Shown: piece after piece, positions 52,353-61,415 of the stretch
Layout: each line of letters opens with the position of its first letter
Numbering within the stretch: the stretch's first letter is position 1
Source: Bacteroidales bacterium
GTDB lineage: Bacteria > Bacteroidota > Bacteroidia > Bacteroidales > WCHB1-69
Direction of reading: 5' to 3'
Assembly: GCA_024685175.1 (NCBI GenBank)
Contig: JAIKWD010000012.1
Coordinates: 1-64,000, forward strand
Length of the DNA: 64,000 nucleotides
The notes under the pieces: model-generated
Told to the model about the DNA's origin: nothing
Seen by the model: the letters and a program-made list of their open reading frames with translations, nothing else
The model's database searches: none
Program-made: the position numbers and the translations under genes

Positions 52353-54650
52353 ATGAAAAATAAAATCGCCCAATATTTACTCTTTGCGACATTGGCCATG
52401 ATTGCCGCATCCTATCTGCCTTGGCTCTATTTAACCAAAGTCTATTATATCCTTCGCTACTTCATCATGGCTTGTACCGCAGGGGCAGTCATCCTCTCTT
52501 TTTCTATCGAGAAGTTTTTCTCCGAAAGATTCATGCGTCTCTTCTTGCTTGCCATCATTTTGACTTTACTAGTGTTTATTGGATTTAGAGTCGTCGGGCG
52601 CCACTACCTTCTCGCCGACTTGAGCCAACTCATTGTAGCTTTCGTATGCATTGGCGTAGGCATCGGTTTGGATCTAGACTTACGTCAATGGGGCAACGTG
52701 GCGTATTACTACACGCTAGCCATAGTGGCCGTAACTATCGCCAATTGCTTTTATTGGGCAGGTGGCTTATACATACCCGAACACTACATGTTGGACGAGG
52801 GCAAAAACCAAATCGGTGGAATGGTAGCCATCTGTGGAGCCGCCATGTTCTTTTTCGGCATCAAAAACAAGGAAGAGCGTACGCACTTCATGGTGATGTT
52901 TGCGCTGACTTTCCTTTTGCTACTCCTCATCCGCGCACGTGCCGATTTCTTCGCCTTGCTGGCATGCGTACTCTTCATTGCTGCCAAAGATTGCAAATGG
53001 AGATGGAACTGGGGCGTAAAAAGCATCCTCACCGTCATAGGTATCTGTCTTGTCGGCTACATCATCTATGCCGGGTTCATCAGCGACGAACTGCACACCT
53101 TCATGGCAGGAGGCAAGTCGTCGGGCGATTTCGATGTGATCTCCTCCAACCGTTTGGAGCGCAATCAACAAGGACTTGACATCTTGTTGCACGATCCACT
53201 GAACGGCGATGTGGACAACGATTCCAACATCCTCCTCATCCACAACTACATCCTCTTGCGCTTAGTGCGCTATGGCATTTGGTCGTTCCCGATGGTGGCT
53301 TTCTATCTCTATTTTGGAATCGTCACCATAATTGCCTTGTTCCGCAACCGAAAGACCGCGTTGGCCGATGTGGGCTACGTGGTCTGCATGGTCCCCTTAC
53401 TGGTGAGTTTCATGGAGCCCAGCTTTCCTTATGGGCCCGGATCGGTGCAACTGCTGGCCTTCTTGCTGCTGGGCGCTACGTTCCGCCAACACCTCATTCC
53501 TCCCAAACGTGACGAGGACATCCATCCCAACACAGTATTACACATTAGTAACGACTTCGCCAACAGCAAAGTACATGCCGAATTGTACCGTCAATTGGAC
53601 AGCCAAGGGGTGAAACAACTTGTCTACTCCCCTATCAGGAAAAAAGAATTGGAAGGACAGAATAGATTTGAGGGACAAAACACTCAATTTATCTATTCCT
53701 ACATATTAAAACCCTTGCATCGAGTCTTTTTCAACCTGAAAATAGATAGAATTGGACGAGACATTAGCAAAAAAGTAGATTTATCACAGATCTCATGCGT
53801 GCACGCGACAAACTTGTTTAGTGACGGAGCCGTGGCATTATATCTCAAGCGGCACTATGGCATTCCCTACATCGTAGCCGTCCGCAACACTGACCTCAAC
53901 GCTTTTCTCAAGTGTATGCCACATCTCTGGTGGGTACATCGTGCTGTCATTCAGGAGGCCGACGAAGTAATCTTTATCAGTCCTGCCTTGCAACGACGTC
54001 TCTCCAACCACTGGACTCTCATTGGCATGCAGGATCTTCTTCGCGGGAAGAGCCAGCTTATTTCCAATGGCGTCAATGCATACTGGCTTGACCATATACA
54101 GACGAAACCAGCCCCTTCCGAGACACTACACAATATTCTCTACGTAGGCATATTCGATGACAACAAGAATGTCTTGCGCCTCATGCAAGCTGTCATGCAA
54201 CTGAAGGACGATCTTCCCGACATCCATTTGGATCTTGTCGGTGGCGATGGCAACCGTGAGCAAAATGTGCTAACCCTTGTGCAACAGCATCCCGATAGTT
54301 TCCGCTATCTTGGCAAAATATACGTGAAGCCAGAGCTTCAGAAAGTCTATGCAGACAACTCCGTCTTTGCCATGCCCTCACTGCACGAGACCTTCGGATT
54401 AGTATATGTGGAAGCCCTCACACAGGGTCTCGCACTGCTATACACACACAACGAAGGAATTGACGGCCTCTTCCAAAGCAATGTTGGCTTGGGAGTGAAT
54501 CCCCGCTCCACTGATGAAATCGCCCACGCACTAAAACAACTGTTGCAAAATCGGAATCATTATTCCAATAATGAAATTGATTTTTCGGTTTTCAATTGGA
54601 CCAATATAGCCCAAACCTACAGGAAGATCTACAAAAAAATCAGCAATTAA
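52353..54650 (+). CDS. Fusion of Wzy-like O-antigen polymerase/ligase and GT4 glycosyltransferase
   Basis: This 765-residue protein joins two enzymes. Residues 1-378 hold about eleven membrane helices with a large periplasmic loop (about 240-295, RLERNQQGLDILLHDP) as in O-antigen polymerases or ligases. Residues 390-765 form a soluble GT-B glycosyltransferase: VLHISNDFANSKVHAELY, SNGVNAYWL, ILYVGIFDDNKN and the GT4 motif LHETFGLVYVEAL (E679, E687). The polymerase site faces the periplasm while the GT4 faces the cytoplasm, so one chain could couple unit assembly and polymerisation. An upstream TTG at 52344 is an alternative start. Confidence 0.85.
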   Translation: MKNKIAQYLLFATLAMIAASYLPWLYLTKVYYILRYFIMACTAGAVILSFSIEKFFSERFMRLFLLAIILTLLVFIGFRVVGRHYLLADLSQLIVAFVCIGVGIGLDLDLRQWGNVAYYYTLAIVAVTIANCFYWAGGLYIPEHYMLDEGKNQIGGMVAICGAAMFFFGIKNKEERTHFMVMFALTFLLLLLIRARADFFALLACVLFIAAKDCKWRWNWGVKSILTVIGICLVGYIIYAGFISDELHTFMAGGKSSGDFDVISSNRLERNQQGLDILLHDPLNGDVDNDSNILLIHNYILLRLVRYGIWSFPMVAFYLYFGIVTIIALFRNRKTALADVGYVVCMVPLLVSFMEPSFPYGPGSVQLLAFLLLGATFRQHLIPPKRDEDIHPNTVLHISNDFANSKVHAELYRQLDSQGVKQLVYSPIRKKELEGQNRFEGQNTQFIYSYILKPLHRVFFNLKIDRIGRDISKKVDLSQISCVHATNLFSDGAVALYLKRHYGIPYIVAVRNTDLNAFLKCMPHLWWVHRAVIQEADEVIFISPALQRRLSNHWTLIGMQDLLRGKSQLISNGVNAYWLDHIQTKPAPSETLHNILYVGIFDDNKNVLRLMQAVMQLKDDLPDIHLDLVGGDGNREQNVLTLVQQHPDSFRYLGKIYVKPELQKVYADNSVFAMPSLHETFGLVYVEALTQGLALLYTHNEGIDGLFQSNVGLGVNPRSTDEIAHALKQLLQNRNHYSNNEIDFSVFNWTNIAQTYRKIYKKISN

Positions 54651-54670
54651 TACTCTAACAACCATCCATT

Positions 54671-55654
54671 ATGCTTTCAGTAATTATCCCCGTTTACAAC
54701 GAAGAAAAATACATAGAGCAGTGTTTGCACGCCATCATAAGCCAAGATTATGATAAAGAGAATCTGGAAGTATTATTCGTGGACGGACTCAGCAGCGACG
54801 CCACCCGTAGCATAATCAACCGCTATGCTCAGCAATATCCTTATATTCACTTGGTTGACAACCCCCAACGCATAGTGCCGTATGCTATGAACATTGGCAT
54901 CAACATGGCCAAAGGAGATATCATTATGCGTTTGGATGCCCATGCGGACTATCAAAGCAACTATTTTTCGGCTCTTACCGCAGCATTGGAGACCCTCCAT
55001 GCAGATAACGTCGGCGCTGTGTGTCATACTGATGTTTTGCACCACACACCCAAAACCATAGCCATCAAAGAGGTGTTATGCCACAAATTCGGCGTGGGCA
55101 ATTCCGCTTTCCGTACGGGCACGGACAGTATAATTGAGGCCGACACTGTCCCTTTTGGTTGTTACAGAAGAGATGTTTTCACTCGCTTTGGCATGTACAA
55201 TACCCTTTTGGTGCGCAACCAAGATATAGAACTCAACAAGCGCATACATGCAGGAGGCGGAAAAATCTTTTTGCTGCCGCAAGCACTTTGCACCTACTAT
55301 GCCCGCGAAACGTTTGCAGGCATAGCCCGAAATAACTATCTAAATGGGTTGTGGAACTTGCTCACGCTCAAAATCACAAAACATTTTTCTTCACTGTCGC
55401 TGCGACATTTCGTACCTCTGTTATTTTTACTATCGATTGTCATCCCCGCATTATTAGCCATAGTATATTGGCCATGTATTTTGGTTTCTGCTTTATCATT
55501 GGCTCTATATCTTATTTTCTTACTGTTCACTTGTCTGCAAATCTCCACCAGCAAGCATTGCCATTTCGGCTATCTTTGCTTAGCCTTTGTCGTGGTGCAT
55601 TTTTCCTATGGAGCAGGATCCCTTGTCGGTATATTTAAACCCGTAAAAAAATGA
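54671..55654 (+). CDS. ExoA-like GT2 glycosyltransferase
   Basis: This 327-residue protein has a GT-A fold typical of succinoglycan-type ExoA: SVIIPVYNEEKYIEQCL, FVDGLSSDATRSI, MRLDAHADYQ (D89, D93), the acceptor region FRTGTDSIIEADTVPFGCYRRDVF and NQDIELNKRI, and two or three C-terminal membrane helices. It should add a sugar to the lipid-linked intermediate at the inner membrane. It lies 20 bases after the fusion gene and overlaps the aminotransferase gene by 4 bases. Confidence 0.9.
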   Translation: MLSVIIPVYNEEKYIEQCLHAIISQDYDKENLEVLFVDGLSSDATRSIINRYAQQYPYIHLVDNPQRIVPYAMNIGINMAKGDIIMRLDAHADYQSNYFSALTAALETLHADNVGAVCHTDVLHHTPKTIAIKEVLCHKFGVGNSAFRTGTDSIIEADTVPFGCYRRDVFTRFGMYNTLLVRNQDIELNKRIHAGGGKIFLLPQALCTYYARETFAGIARNNYLNGLWNLLTLKITKHFSSLSLRHFVPLLFLLSIVIPALLAIVYWPCILVSALSLALYLIFLLFTCLQISTSKHCHFGYLCLAFVVVHFSYGAGSLVGIFKPVKK

Positions 55655-56805
55655 AAAAAGACATAGCACAACAATACAAGACTGCCATCGCGACATATCT
55701 GAACACCTCGTCCGAGCACATATATTTGTATTACAAAGGCAGAGTTGCGCTCTACGCCATCCTCAAAGCCATGCAAGTGCAACAAGGTGACGAAGTGATA
55801 ATTCCTGCATTCACATGTGTTGTAGTGCCCAATGCCATTAAATATTTAGGTGCGACACCCGTGTATGTCGACATTGACCCTGTCACTTATAATGCTGACA
55901 TGCAATGCTTGAAGCGAGCCATCACAGAACATACCAAAGTGATAATATGTCAAAACACTTTTGGGCTGTCCTCAAACGTGGAGGAGATACAATCCCTTGC
56001 ACGTAGCCGCCAGATATACACCATAGAAGACTGCACTCATGGGTTCGGGGGCACCTACCACGGCAAACCCAACGGCAGCTATTGCGATGCCGCCTTTTAT
56101 TCCACCCAATGGAACAAACCATTCAGCACGGGAGTAGGCGGATTTGCCTTGGTACAAAACCAGATGCTCCAACAAAGAATGACAGAGGTTAACAATCAAC
56201 TAGAATTGCCCACCCGGAAAGATGCAATCTCTCTGTCCACACTCTATTTTGTTCGCGAAAAGATTCTTACCGAAAAACGCTATTGGCGAATGATACGCCT
56301 TTACCGATGGCTTAGTCGACACAACTTGGTCCAAGGGTCCTCCGGCGGTACTGAATTGGTCTCGACTGTCATGCCCAGTCATTATTTTAAAGCCTTGTCC
56401 ACCACTCAGATGAAAAAAGGACTCCAAAACCTACAGCATTTGAACGACACTCTGGCTTTACGCAAGCAAAATGCAATCATCTACAATGACTATCTCCAAA
56501 AACATGGAAAAACTTTTGTTGAGTCAGCCCTCTTTGAAGATCACTCCTTTTTGAAGTTTCCCATTTTGGTAAACGACAGAAAAAAGGTCATGGATATGGC
56601 AGAAGAGCAGAAAATACCTCTTGGAGAATGGTTCTGTAGTCCCATTCATCCCATAGACAAGAATTGGGAATTATGGGATTTCCATGCGAACAAATGCCCA
56701 ATAGCCGTAGAAAAAGCATCTCAGATGCTCAACTTGCCCACCGACGAAAAAGAAACTGATAAAATTATTCGTTTTTTGGAAAAAATAAACGATTATCTCT
56801 TATAA
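55651..56805 (+). CDS. DegT/DnrJ/EryC1-type sugar aminotransferase
   Basis: This 384-residue PLP enzyme has IPAFTCVVVPNAIKYLGATP, VYVDIDP, D127 in TIEDCTHGFG and the PLP lysine K156 in TQWNKPFSTGVGGF. Family members aminate keto-sugar nucleotides, so it would supply an amino sugar whose amine could be the acceptor for the ATP-grasp ligases. The lysine neighbourhood (QWNKPF) differs from the common KNLTTGEGG form. It overlaps the GT2 gene by 4 bases and is the last gene of the run. Confidence 0.86.
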   Translation: MKKDIAQQYKTAIATYLNTSSEHIYLYYKGRVALYAILKAMQVQQGDEVIIPAFTCVVVPNAIKYLGATPVYVDIDPVTYNADMQCLKRAITEHTKVIICQNTFGLSSNVEEIQSLARSRQIYTIEDCTHGFGGTYHGKPNGSYCDAAFYSTQWNKPFSTGVGGFALVQNQMLQQRMTEVNNQLELPTRKDAISLSTLYFVREKILTEKRYWRMIRLYRWLSRHNLVQGSSGGTELVSTVMPSHYFKALSTTQMKKGLQNLQHLNDTLALRKQNAIIYNDYLQKHGKTFVESALFEDHSFLKFPILVNDRKKVMDMAEEQKIPLGEWFCSPIHPIDKNWELWDFHANKCPIAVEKASQMLNLPTDEKETDKIIRFLEKINDYLL

Positions 56806-56831
56806 AGAGGCGAACGTACGACACCCGCAAT

Positions 56832-56852
56832 CTATTGTCTATTAACTATTTG
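56832..56852. repeat. Short 7-bp repeat overlapping the dxs stop
   Basis: Three heptamers CTATTGT, CTATTAA and CTATTTG lie between the aminotransferase and dxs. The third contains the dxs stop codon on the minus strand. Confidence 0.45.
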
Positions 56853-58741
56853 GCTAAAATATCGTGAATCTTAGCCACGATGTCGTCTTTGCCAAATCCT
56901 ACTTCGTGATAGATGCTCGGGATATCGCCATGAGCAATGAAACGGTCTGGAATTGCGATATGGTGCAATTGATTGCTCAAATTATGATCTTCAAGATATT
57001 CGGCCAAAGCAGAGAAGAGCCCTCCTTTTTCAGTACCATCTTCCACGGAGAGCCATACAGGATATTTTACAGCTAGTTCCCGTAAAATATCTTCATCGAG
57101 AGGTTTGAGAAATCGCACATCCAGGTGTGCGACATGAGCACCTTCACTTTCAAGGGTATCTAGTGCCTGTGCCACCAAATTACCCAGCGGTCCAAGGGAA
57201 AGCACAAGCACACGCTCCCCTTCGCGCAGAACACGTGCTTTACCTATAGACAACTGTTCAGGTTCATTATGCCAATTGGCTAAAACACCGTGTCCACGAG
57301 GATATCGTATCACGAAGGGAAGGCCGCCCTGCTTGGCATTTTGATAAGCCGTCCACATCATGTTTCGTAATTCGTGCTCGTTTAACGGAGAGGCAATAAT
57401 GAGGTCGGGTACGGCACGCAGAAAGGCCAAGTCAAAGGCTCCTTGATGGGTGGCTCCATCCTCACCGACAAGGCCCGCCCGATCGATGCAAAAGATCACT
57501 GGCAACTTCTGGAGAGCCACATCGTGGATTACCTGATCGTAGCCACGCTGTAGGAATGAGGAGTAGATATTGCAAAACGGGATGTACCCTTCCGCAGCCA
57601 ATCCGGCGGAGAAAGTCACGGCATGTTGTTCAGCGATTCCTACATCAAACACTCTTTCAGGAAATTCAGCATCCATGATAGTCAGCGAACAGCCCGTGGC
57701 CATGGCGGGCGTGATGCCCACCACTTTCTTGTCCTGCCGGGCAATCTCCAAAATAGTATGTCCGAAGACATCTTGGTATTTAGGAGGTTCACCTTCGCGT
57801 GTGGGATGAATAATCTGGCCTGTCGAGGGGTCGAACTTGCCAGGAGCGTGATAAGTGGTCTGATGCTGCTCGGCCATCTCAAGGCCTTTGCCTTTTACGG
57901 TGAGCACATGGAAAAGCTTGAGGCCCGGCAGCTTCTTCAGGTCTTGTAAAGTCTTCACCAAATAGACCACATCGTGCCCGTCGGCGGGGCCAAAATAACG
58001 ATAACCCAGACTCTGGAACCAGTTACTGCCGCCCAACAGGTAACCCTTGAGGCCGTTGCCAAGTCGACTCAGACTGTTGGTGATCTTGTTGGACTGCTTG
58101 GTACGGAAAGTAAACAAGTTCCACAAGCGGTTTTTGAAGCGGTTGTATGCGGGCGAAGCAGTGATAGAGAGCAGGTATTTGCTCATGGCGCCTGTACTAC
58201 TATCTATGGAAATCTTGTTATCGTTGAGAATAACCAGCATATTCACGTTACGGTAGGAAGCTTGGTTCATGGCTTCAAAAGCCATGCCCCCGGTCATGGC
58301 ACCGTCTCCGATTACAGCAATGTGGTTACGTTTCATGTTTCCTTCCATCTTAGCCGCCATAGCCATGCCCAGGGCGGCTGAAATGGACGTAGAGGAATGC
58401 CCAGTGCCAAAAGCGTCGTATTCGCTCTCTTCACGACGCGGGAAGCCGCTAATGCCATTGTAGCAACGGTTGGTGGCAAATTTATCTTTCCTACCTGTTA
58501 GTATCTTATGGGCATAAGCTTGGTGACCTACATCCCACACCAACTTGTCGTCGGGGGTGTCGAACACATAGTGAATAGCCACCGTCAACTCCACCACCCC
58601 CAAACTGGACCCAAGATGGCCAGGATGTTTAGCCGTCTGTTCAATGATGAAATGACGCAACTCGTTGCACAACTGGGGCAGTTGCTCAATGGAAAGTTTG
58701 CGCAAATCTTCCGGTGTCTCTATATGTTCCAAGTAACCCAT
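56846..58741 (-). CDS. dxs: 1-deoxy-D-xylulose-5-phosphate synthase
   Basis: This 631-residue enzyme is full length. It has the TPP site GDGAMTGGMAFEAMNQ and LNDNKISID, GHSSTSISAALG, and the transketolase-like central and C-terminal domains (GLVGEDGATHQGAFDLAFLR; RYPRGHG). It condenses pyruvate and glyceraldehyde-3-phosphate in the first step of the MEP isoprenoid pathway, which also feeds lipid carriers for glycan synthesis. It follows the GT4 gene by 3 bases. Confidence 0.97.
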   Translation of the reverse strand: MGYLEHIETPEDLRKLSIEQLPQLCNELRHFIIEQTAKHPGHLGSSLGVVELTVAIHYVFDTPDDKLVWDVGHQAYAHKILTGRKDKFATNRCYNGISGFPRREESEYDAFGTGHSSTSISAALGMAMAAKMEGNMKRNHIAVIGDGAMTGGMAFEAMNQASYRNVNMLVILNDNKISIDSSTGAMSKYLLSITASPAYNRFKNRLWNLFTFRTKQSNKITNSLSRLGNGLKGYLLGGSNWFQSLGYRYFGPADGHDVVYLVKTLQDLKKLPGLKLFHVLTVKGKGLEMAEQHQTTYHAPGKFDPSTGQIIHPTREGEPPKYQDVFGHTILEIARQDKKVVGITPAMATGCSLTIMDAEFPERVFDVGIAEQHAVTFSAGLAAEGYIPFCNIYSSFLQRGYDQVIHDVALQKLPVIFCIDRAGLVGEDGATHQGAFDLAFLRAVPDLIIASPLNEHELRNMMWTAYQNAKQGGLPFVIRYPRGHGVLANWHNEPEQLSIGKARVLREGERVLVLSLGPLGNLVAQALDTLESEGAHVAHLDVRFLKPLDEDILRELAVKYPVWLSVEDGTEKGGLFSALAEYLEDHNLSNQLHHIAIPDRFIAHGDIPSIYHEVGFGKDDIVAKIHDILAK

Positions 58742-58744
58742 CTT

Positions 58745-59953
58745 CTATTTTTCTATAATTTGTTGGTAGAAATCGAGTATTGTTTCCGTGATTAATTCGT
58801 TATTGTGGTGCATCGCAATGAAGTCGCGGGCGTTCTCGGAGATAATGGCACAAAGGTCGGGTGTCTGAATGCACTTGTCAAGCACAGAGACAAACTCCTC
58901 TGGCGTATCGGCAATAAAAAGATGCTTGCCGTTTTCCACTGCTAATCCTTCTGCGCCTACAGAAGTAGTGATAACCACTCTACCGAGAGCCATGGCCTCG
59001 ACAATTTTGACTCTAACGCCACTGCCAGAGAGGAGAGGAACAATCATCATGTCATGATCCAACATAAACTCGTTGGCATCGGGAACCGAGCCTACGAATT
59101 CCACATTAGGATCTTTACGTAGATAAAGACTATCGGGTGTGCCGTGGCCGGCAACAGTAAACTGCAACTCGGGATGTGCGGCATGAATCATAGGCCAAAC
59201 TTCATCCAAAAACCATTCGATACCCTCCATGTTGGGCGACCAATTCATACTTCCAATATGACACAAAGAGGGTTTGTCGGAGGGAATATATTCATCTTCG
59301 AGCACATAATTATCCATATCAATGCCAAAAGGGATGATTATTCCAGGAATCTCTGGTGCCGTTTTACTGAAATATTGATAATCAGGATCGGAAATAGTCA
59401 TATAGCCGTCCACTCTTTTTAAGATTGTCTTTTCGGTGCGCTCCAATTGACGTCTGTTAGCATTATAAAGGATCTTTTTGATCAAATTGCTCTCGTTGTC
59501 GGCCAAACGTTCCCATATCTTATGCTCGATGTTATGCATACGCATCACAATACGGGCTTTGGAGTATTTACGAATAACATTGATATAGGGAGAAACATAA
59601 ATGGATTCCAGGTGAACAATATCATATTTTTCGTGAGTGAGAATGGCTTCTAGCTTAGCCGCCATATCACGGGAGTTAAATCGCTCAATGTGGAAGGAGT
59701 GACGTTTAAAGATTGAGCGAACGCCATCCATGAAACGAGGCGTCGTGTCCATGAACACCGACTCGAAGCGAGTCTTCTGCAGATAATCTACGGGGAATGC
59801 TTTCAACTGGACAGGATGTTTCTGCGTCTCCACAGCGACAACTCTAACCTCTTGATTGCTATTGAGCAAGCCTTGGGTGATATTGTGCATGGCGATGCAG
59901 CCGCCGTCAATAGGCGGTAATGGAGGCTTATGACAAAGTTGAAGTATCTTCAT
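58745..59953 (-). CDS. GT4-family glycosyltransferase
   Basis: This 402-residue protein is a GT-B glycosyltransferase: KILQLCHKPPLPPIDGGCIAMH at the start, a central PSLCHIGSMNWSPN, then VPLLSGSGVRVKIVEAMALGRVVITT with its conserved glutamate. It should transfer a sugar from a nucleotide donor to a glycan or lipid. Its position between lptF and dxs, overlapping lptF by 26 bases, suggests a constant envelope role, perhaps in LPS synthesis; the acceptor is unknown. Confidence 0.88.
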   Translation of the reverse strand: MKILQLCHKPPLPPIDGGCIAMHNITQGLLNSNQEVRVVAVETQKHPVQLKAFPVDYLQKTRFESVFMDTTPRFMDGVRSIFKRHSFHIERFNSRDMAAKLEAILTHEKYDIVHLESIYVSPYINVIRKYSKARIVMRMHNIEHKIWERLADNESNLIKKILYNANRRQLERTEKTILKRVDGYMTISDPDYQYFSKTAPEIPGIIIPFGIDMDNYVLEDEYIPSDKPSLCHIGSMNWSPNMEGIEWFLDEVWPMIHAAHPELQFTVAGHGTPDSLYLRKDPNVEFVGSVPDANEFMLDHDMMIVPLLSGSGVRVKIVEAMALGRVVITTSVGAEGLAVENGKHLFIADTPEEFVSVLDKCIQTPDLCAIISENARDFIAMHHNNELITETILDFYQQIIEK

Positions 59954-61400
59954 GTTTTTTTCTATGGAATAATTTAAGATTCTTAATTCTTTCTACAAAA
60001 CGGGTGTATGTGTCAGGGGACAAAACGGCCGAATCCGTAGTGGCATGATATGTGAGGAACACACAAATCGGCAAAAGAACGAACGACGACAAAAACATAC
60101 CGAACCAGACAGGCATGGGACTGTTTTTGGCTATTTTCTCGCCCGTAATGGATATGGCAAAATAGAGCGTAAAAAACACCACCGTGATCACTAGCGGGAT
60201 ACCTATGCCGCCTTTGCGGATAATGGATCCTAACGGTGCTCCAATAAAAAAGAAAAGCAAGCAAGCTAGCGACAAAGTAAACTTGCGGAAAAATTCAATC
60301 TGGTAACTCCAGAGATATGAAGTCCTGAATGCCATATCCTGATAGGCAAACCGCACCGAAAACTGAAAAGATCGGGCTGAATTATCCGCGTTTTGTAGGA
60401 TGCGCGGTAAAATTTCAGGGTCGATAGAACTTAAATCGTATTGGCGACCTACTGACAGGGTGTCAAACGTAGAGTCATTCTGCACTATTGTATTATACAA
60501 ATAAAGATTGCCAAAGAAGACATTGGACACATTATGGGCAAAGTTTCCTATATCATGCTTTATAGTATCAATCTTGTCGTTAAGCTGACTGATAGACAAG
60601 GCTGTTGAGTGGGATTGAAACAAACTCTCATCGGTATTACCCATGGCAGAGAACTCTGACAGGTCGAAGCGTTTGTACTGTTTGCTGAAAGTCGCTCGTG
60701 TCAATGGTAATTTGCTGCGATTAGCTCCGCCGCCGCCCGCGTAGGCCGACTCATCCCAAAAAGAACCGTCGTAAAGCGTGAACATGATGTATTTTTTGTC
60801 GGGTGTCATCTTCATCGTACCCGATTGCGCATAGGTAACGGTGGTGTTACCTATATGTCTTGAATGTTCATAGATAAGAACATCTTTGATGGTCTCTCCG
60901 TCCGGCATCTTCTTTCCGACACGGATGGTGTAATTGTCAAAACCATTGTAAAAGACACCCTCATCGATGTTGAAAGCGGGTTTTTGTTCTTGGATGTCGA
61001 AGAGCATCATGCGCAGCTTCACGGATGCGCGGGGGATGATCTCGTTAGAGAACACAAAAGCGACAAGAGAGATAACAAGCGCAAGACCTGCAAGAGGCAT
61101 CATCATACGTTGCACAGAGATGCCCGCCGATTTGAGAGCTACAATCTCGTAACGCTCGCCCATATTGCCAAACGTCATCAGCGAAGCCAAAAGCACCGCC
61201 AACGGGAATGCCATCGAAGTGAGCGTAATAGAGGCATAAAAGAGCAATTTAAGGAGCAATGAGAGCTCCAGGCCCTTTCCCACCAACTCATCAACCCATT
61301 TCCACAAAAACTGCATAAGCAGCACAAATAAAGCCACAAAGAAGGTAAGGACGAAAGGTCCGAGGAAGTTTTTGCAGAGATATCGATTGATGATTTTCAC
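59928..61400 (-). CDS. LptF/LptG-family LPS export permease (long form)
   Basis: This 490-residue protein has the family start KIINRYLCKNFLGPFVLTF, three N-terminal helices, GNMGERYEIVALKSAGISVQRMM, a large periplasmic domain (about 130-370, with an added low-complexity AYAGGGGANRSK stretch) and three C-terminal helices (FIGAPLGSIIRKGGIGIPLV). It would pair with the shorter homologue at 41887-43008 in LptB2FG. It follows the transketolase gene by 15 bases. Confidence 0.9.
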   Translation of the reverse strand: MKIINRYLCKNFLGPFVLTFFVALFVLLMQFLWKWVDELVGKGLELSLLLKLLFYASITLTSMAFPLAVLLASLMTFGNMGERYEIVALKSAGISVQRMMMPLAGLALVISLVAFVFSNEIIPRASVKLRMMLFDIQEQKPAFNIDEGVFYNGFDNYTIRVGKKMPDGETIKDVLIYEHSRHIGNTTVTYAQSGTMKMTPDKKYIMFTLYDGSFWDESAYAGGGGANRSKLPLTRATFSKQYKRFDLSEFSAMGNTDESLFQSHSTALSISQLNDKIDTIKHDIGNFAHNVSNVFFGNLYLYNTIVQNDSTFDTLSVGRQYDLSSIDPEILPRILQNADNSARSFQFSVRFAYQDMAFRTSYLWSYQIEFFRKFTLSLACLLFFFIGAPLGSIIRKGGIGIPLVITVVFFTLYFAISITGEKIAKNSPMPVWFGMFLSSFVLLPICVFLTYHATTDSAVLSPDTYTRFVERIKNLKLFHRKKHEDTSTLS

Positions 61401-61415
61401 GACGGATCGCTTCTG

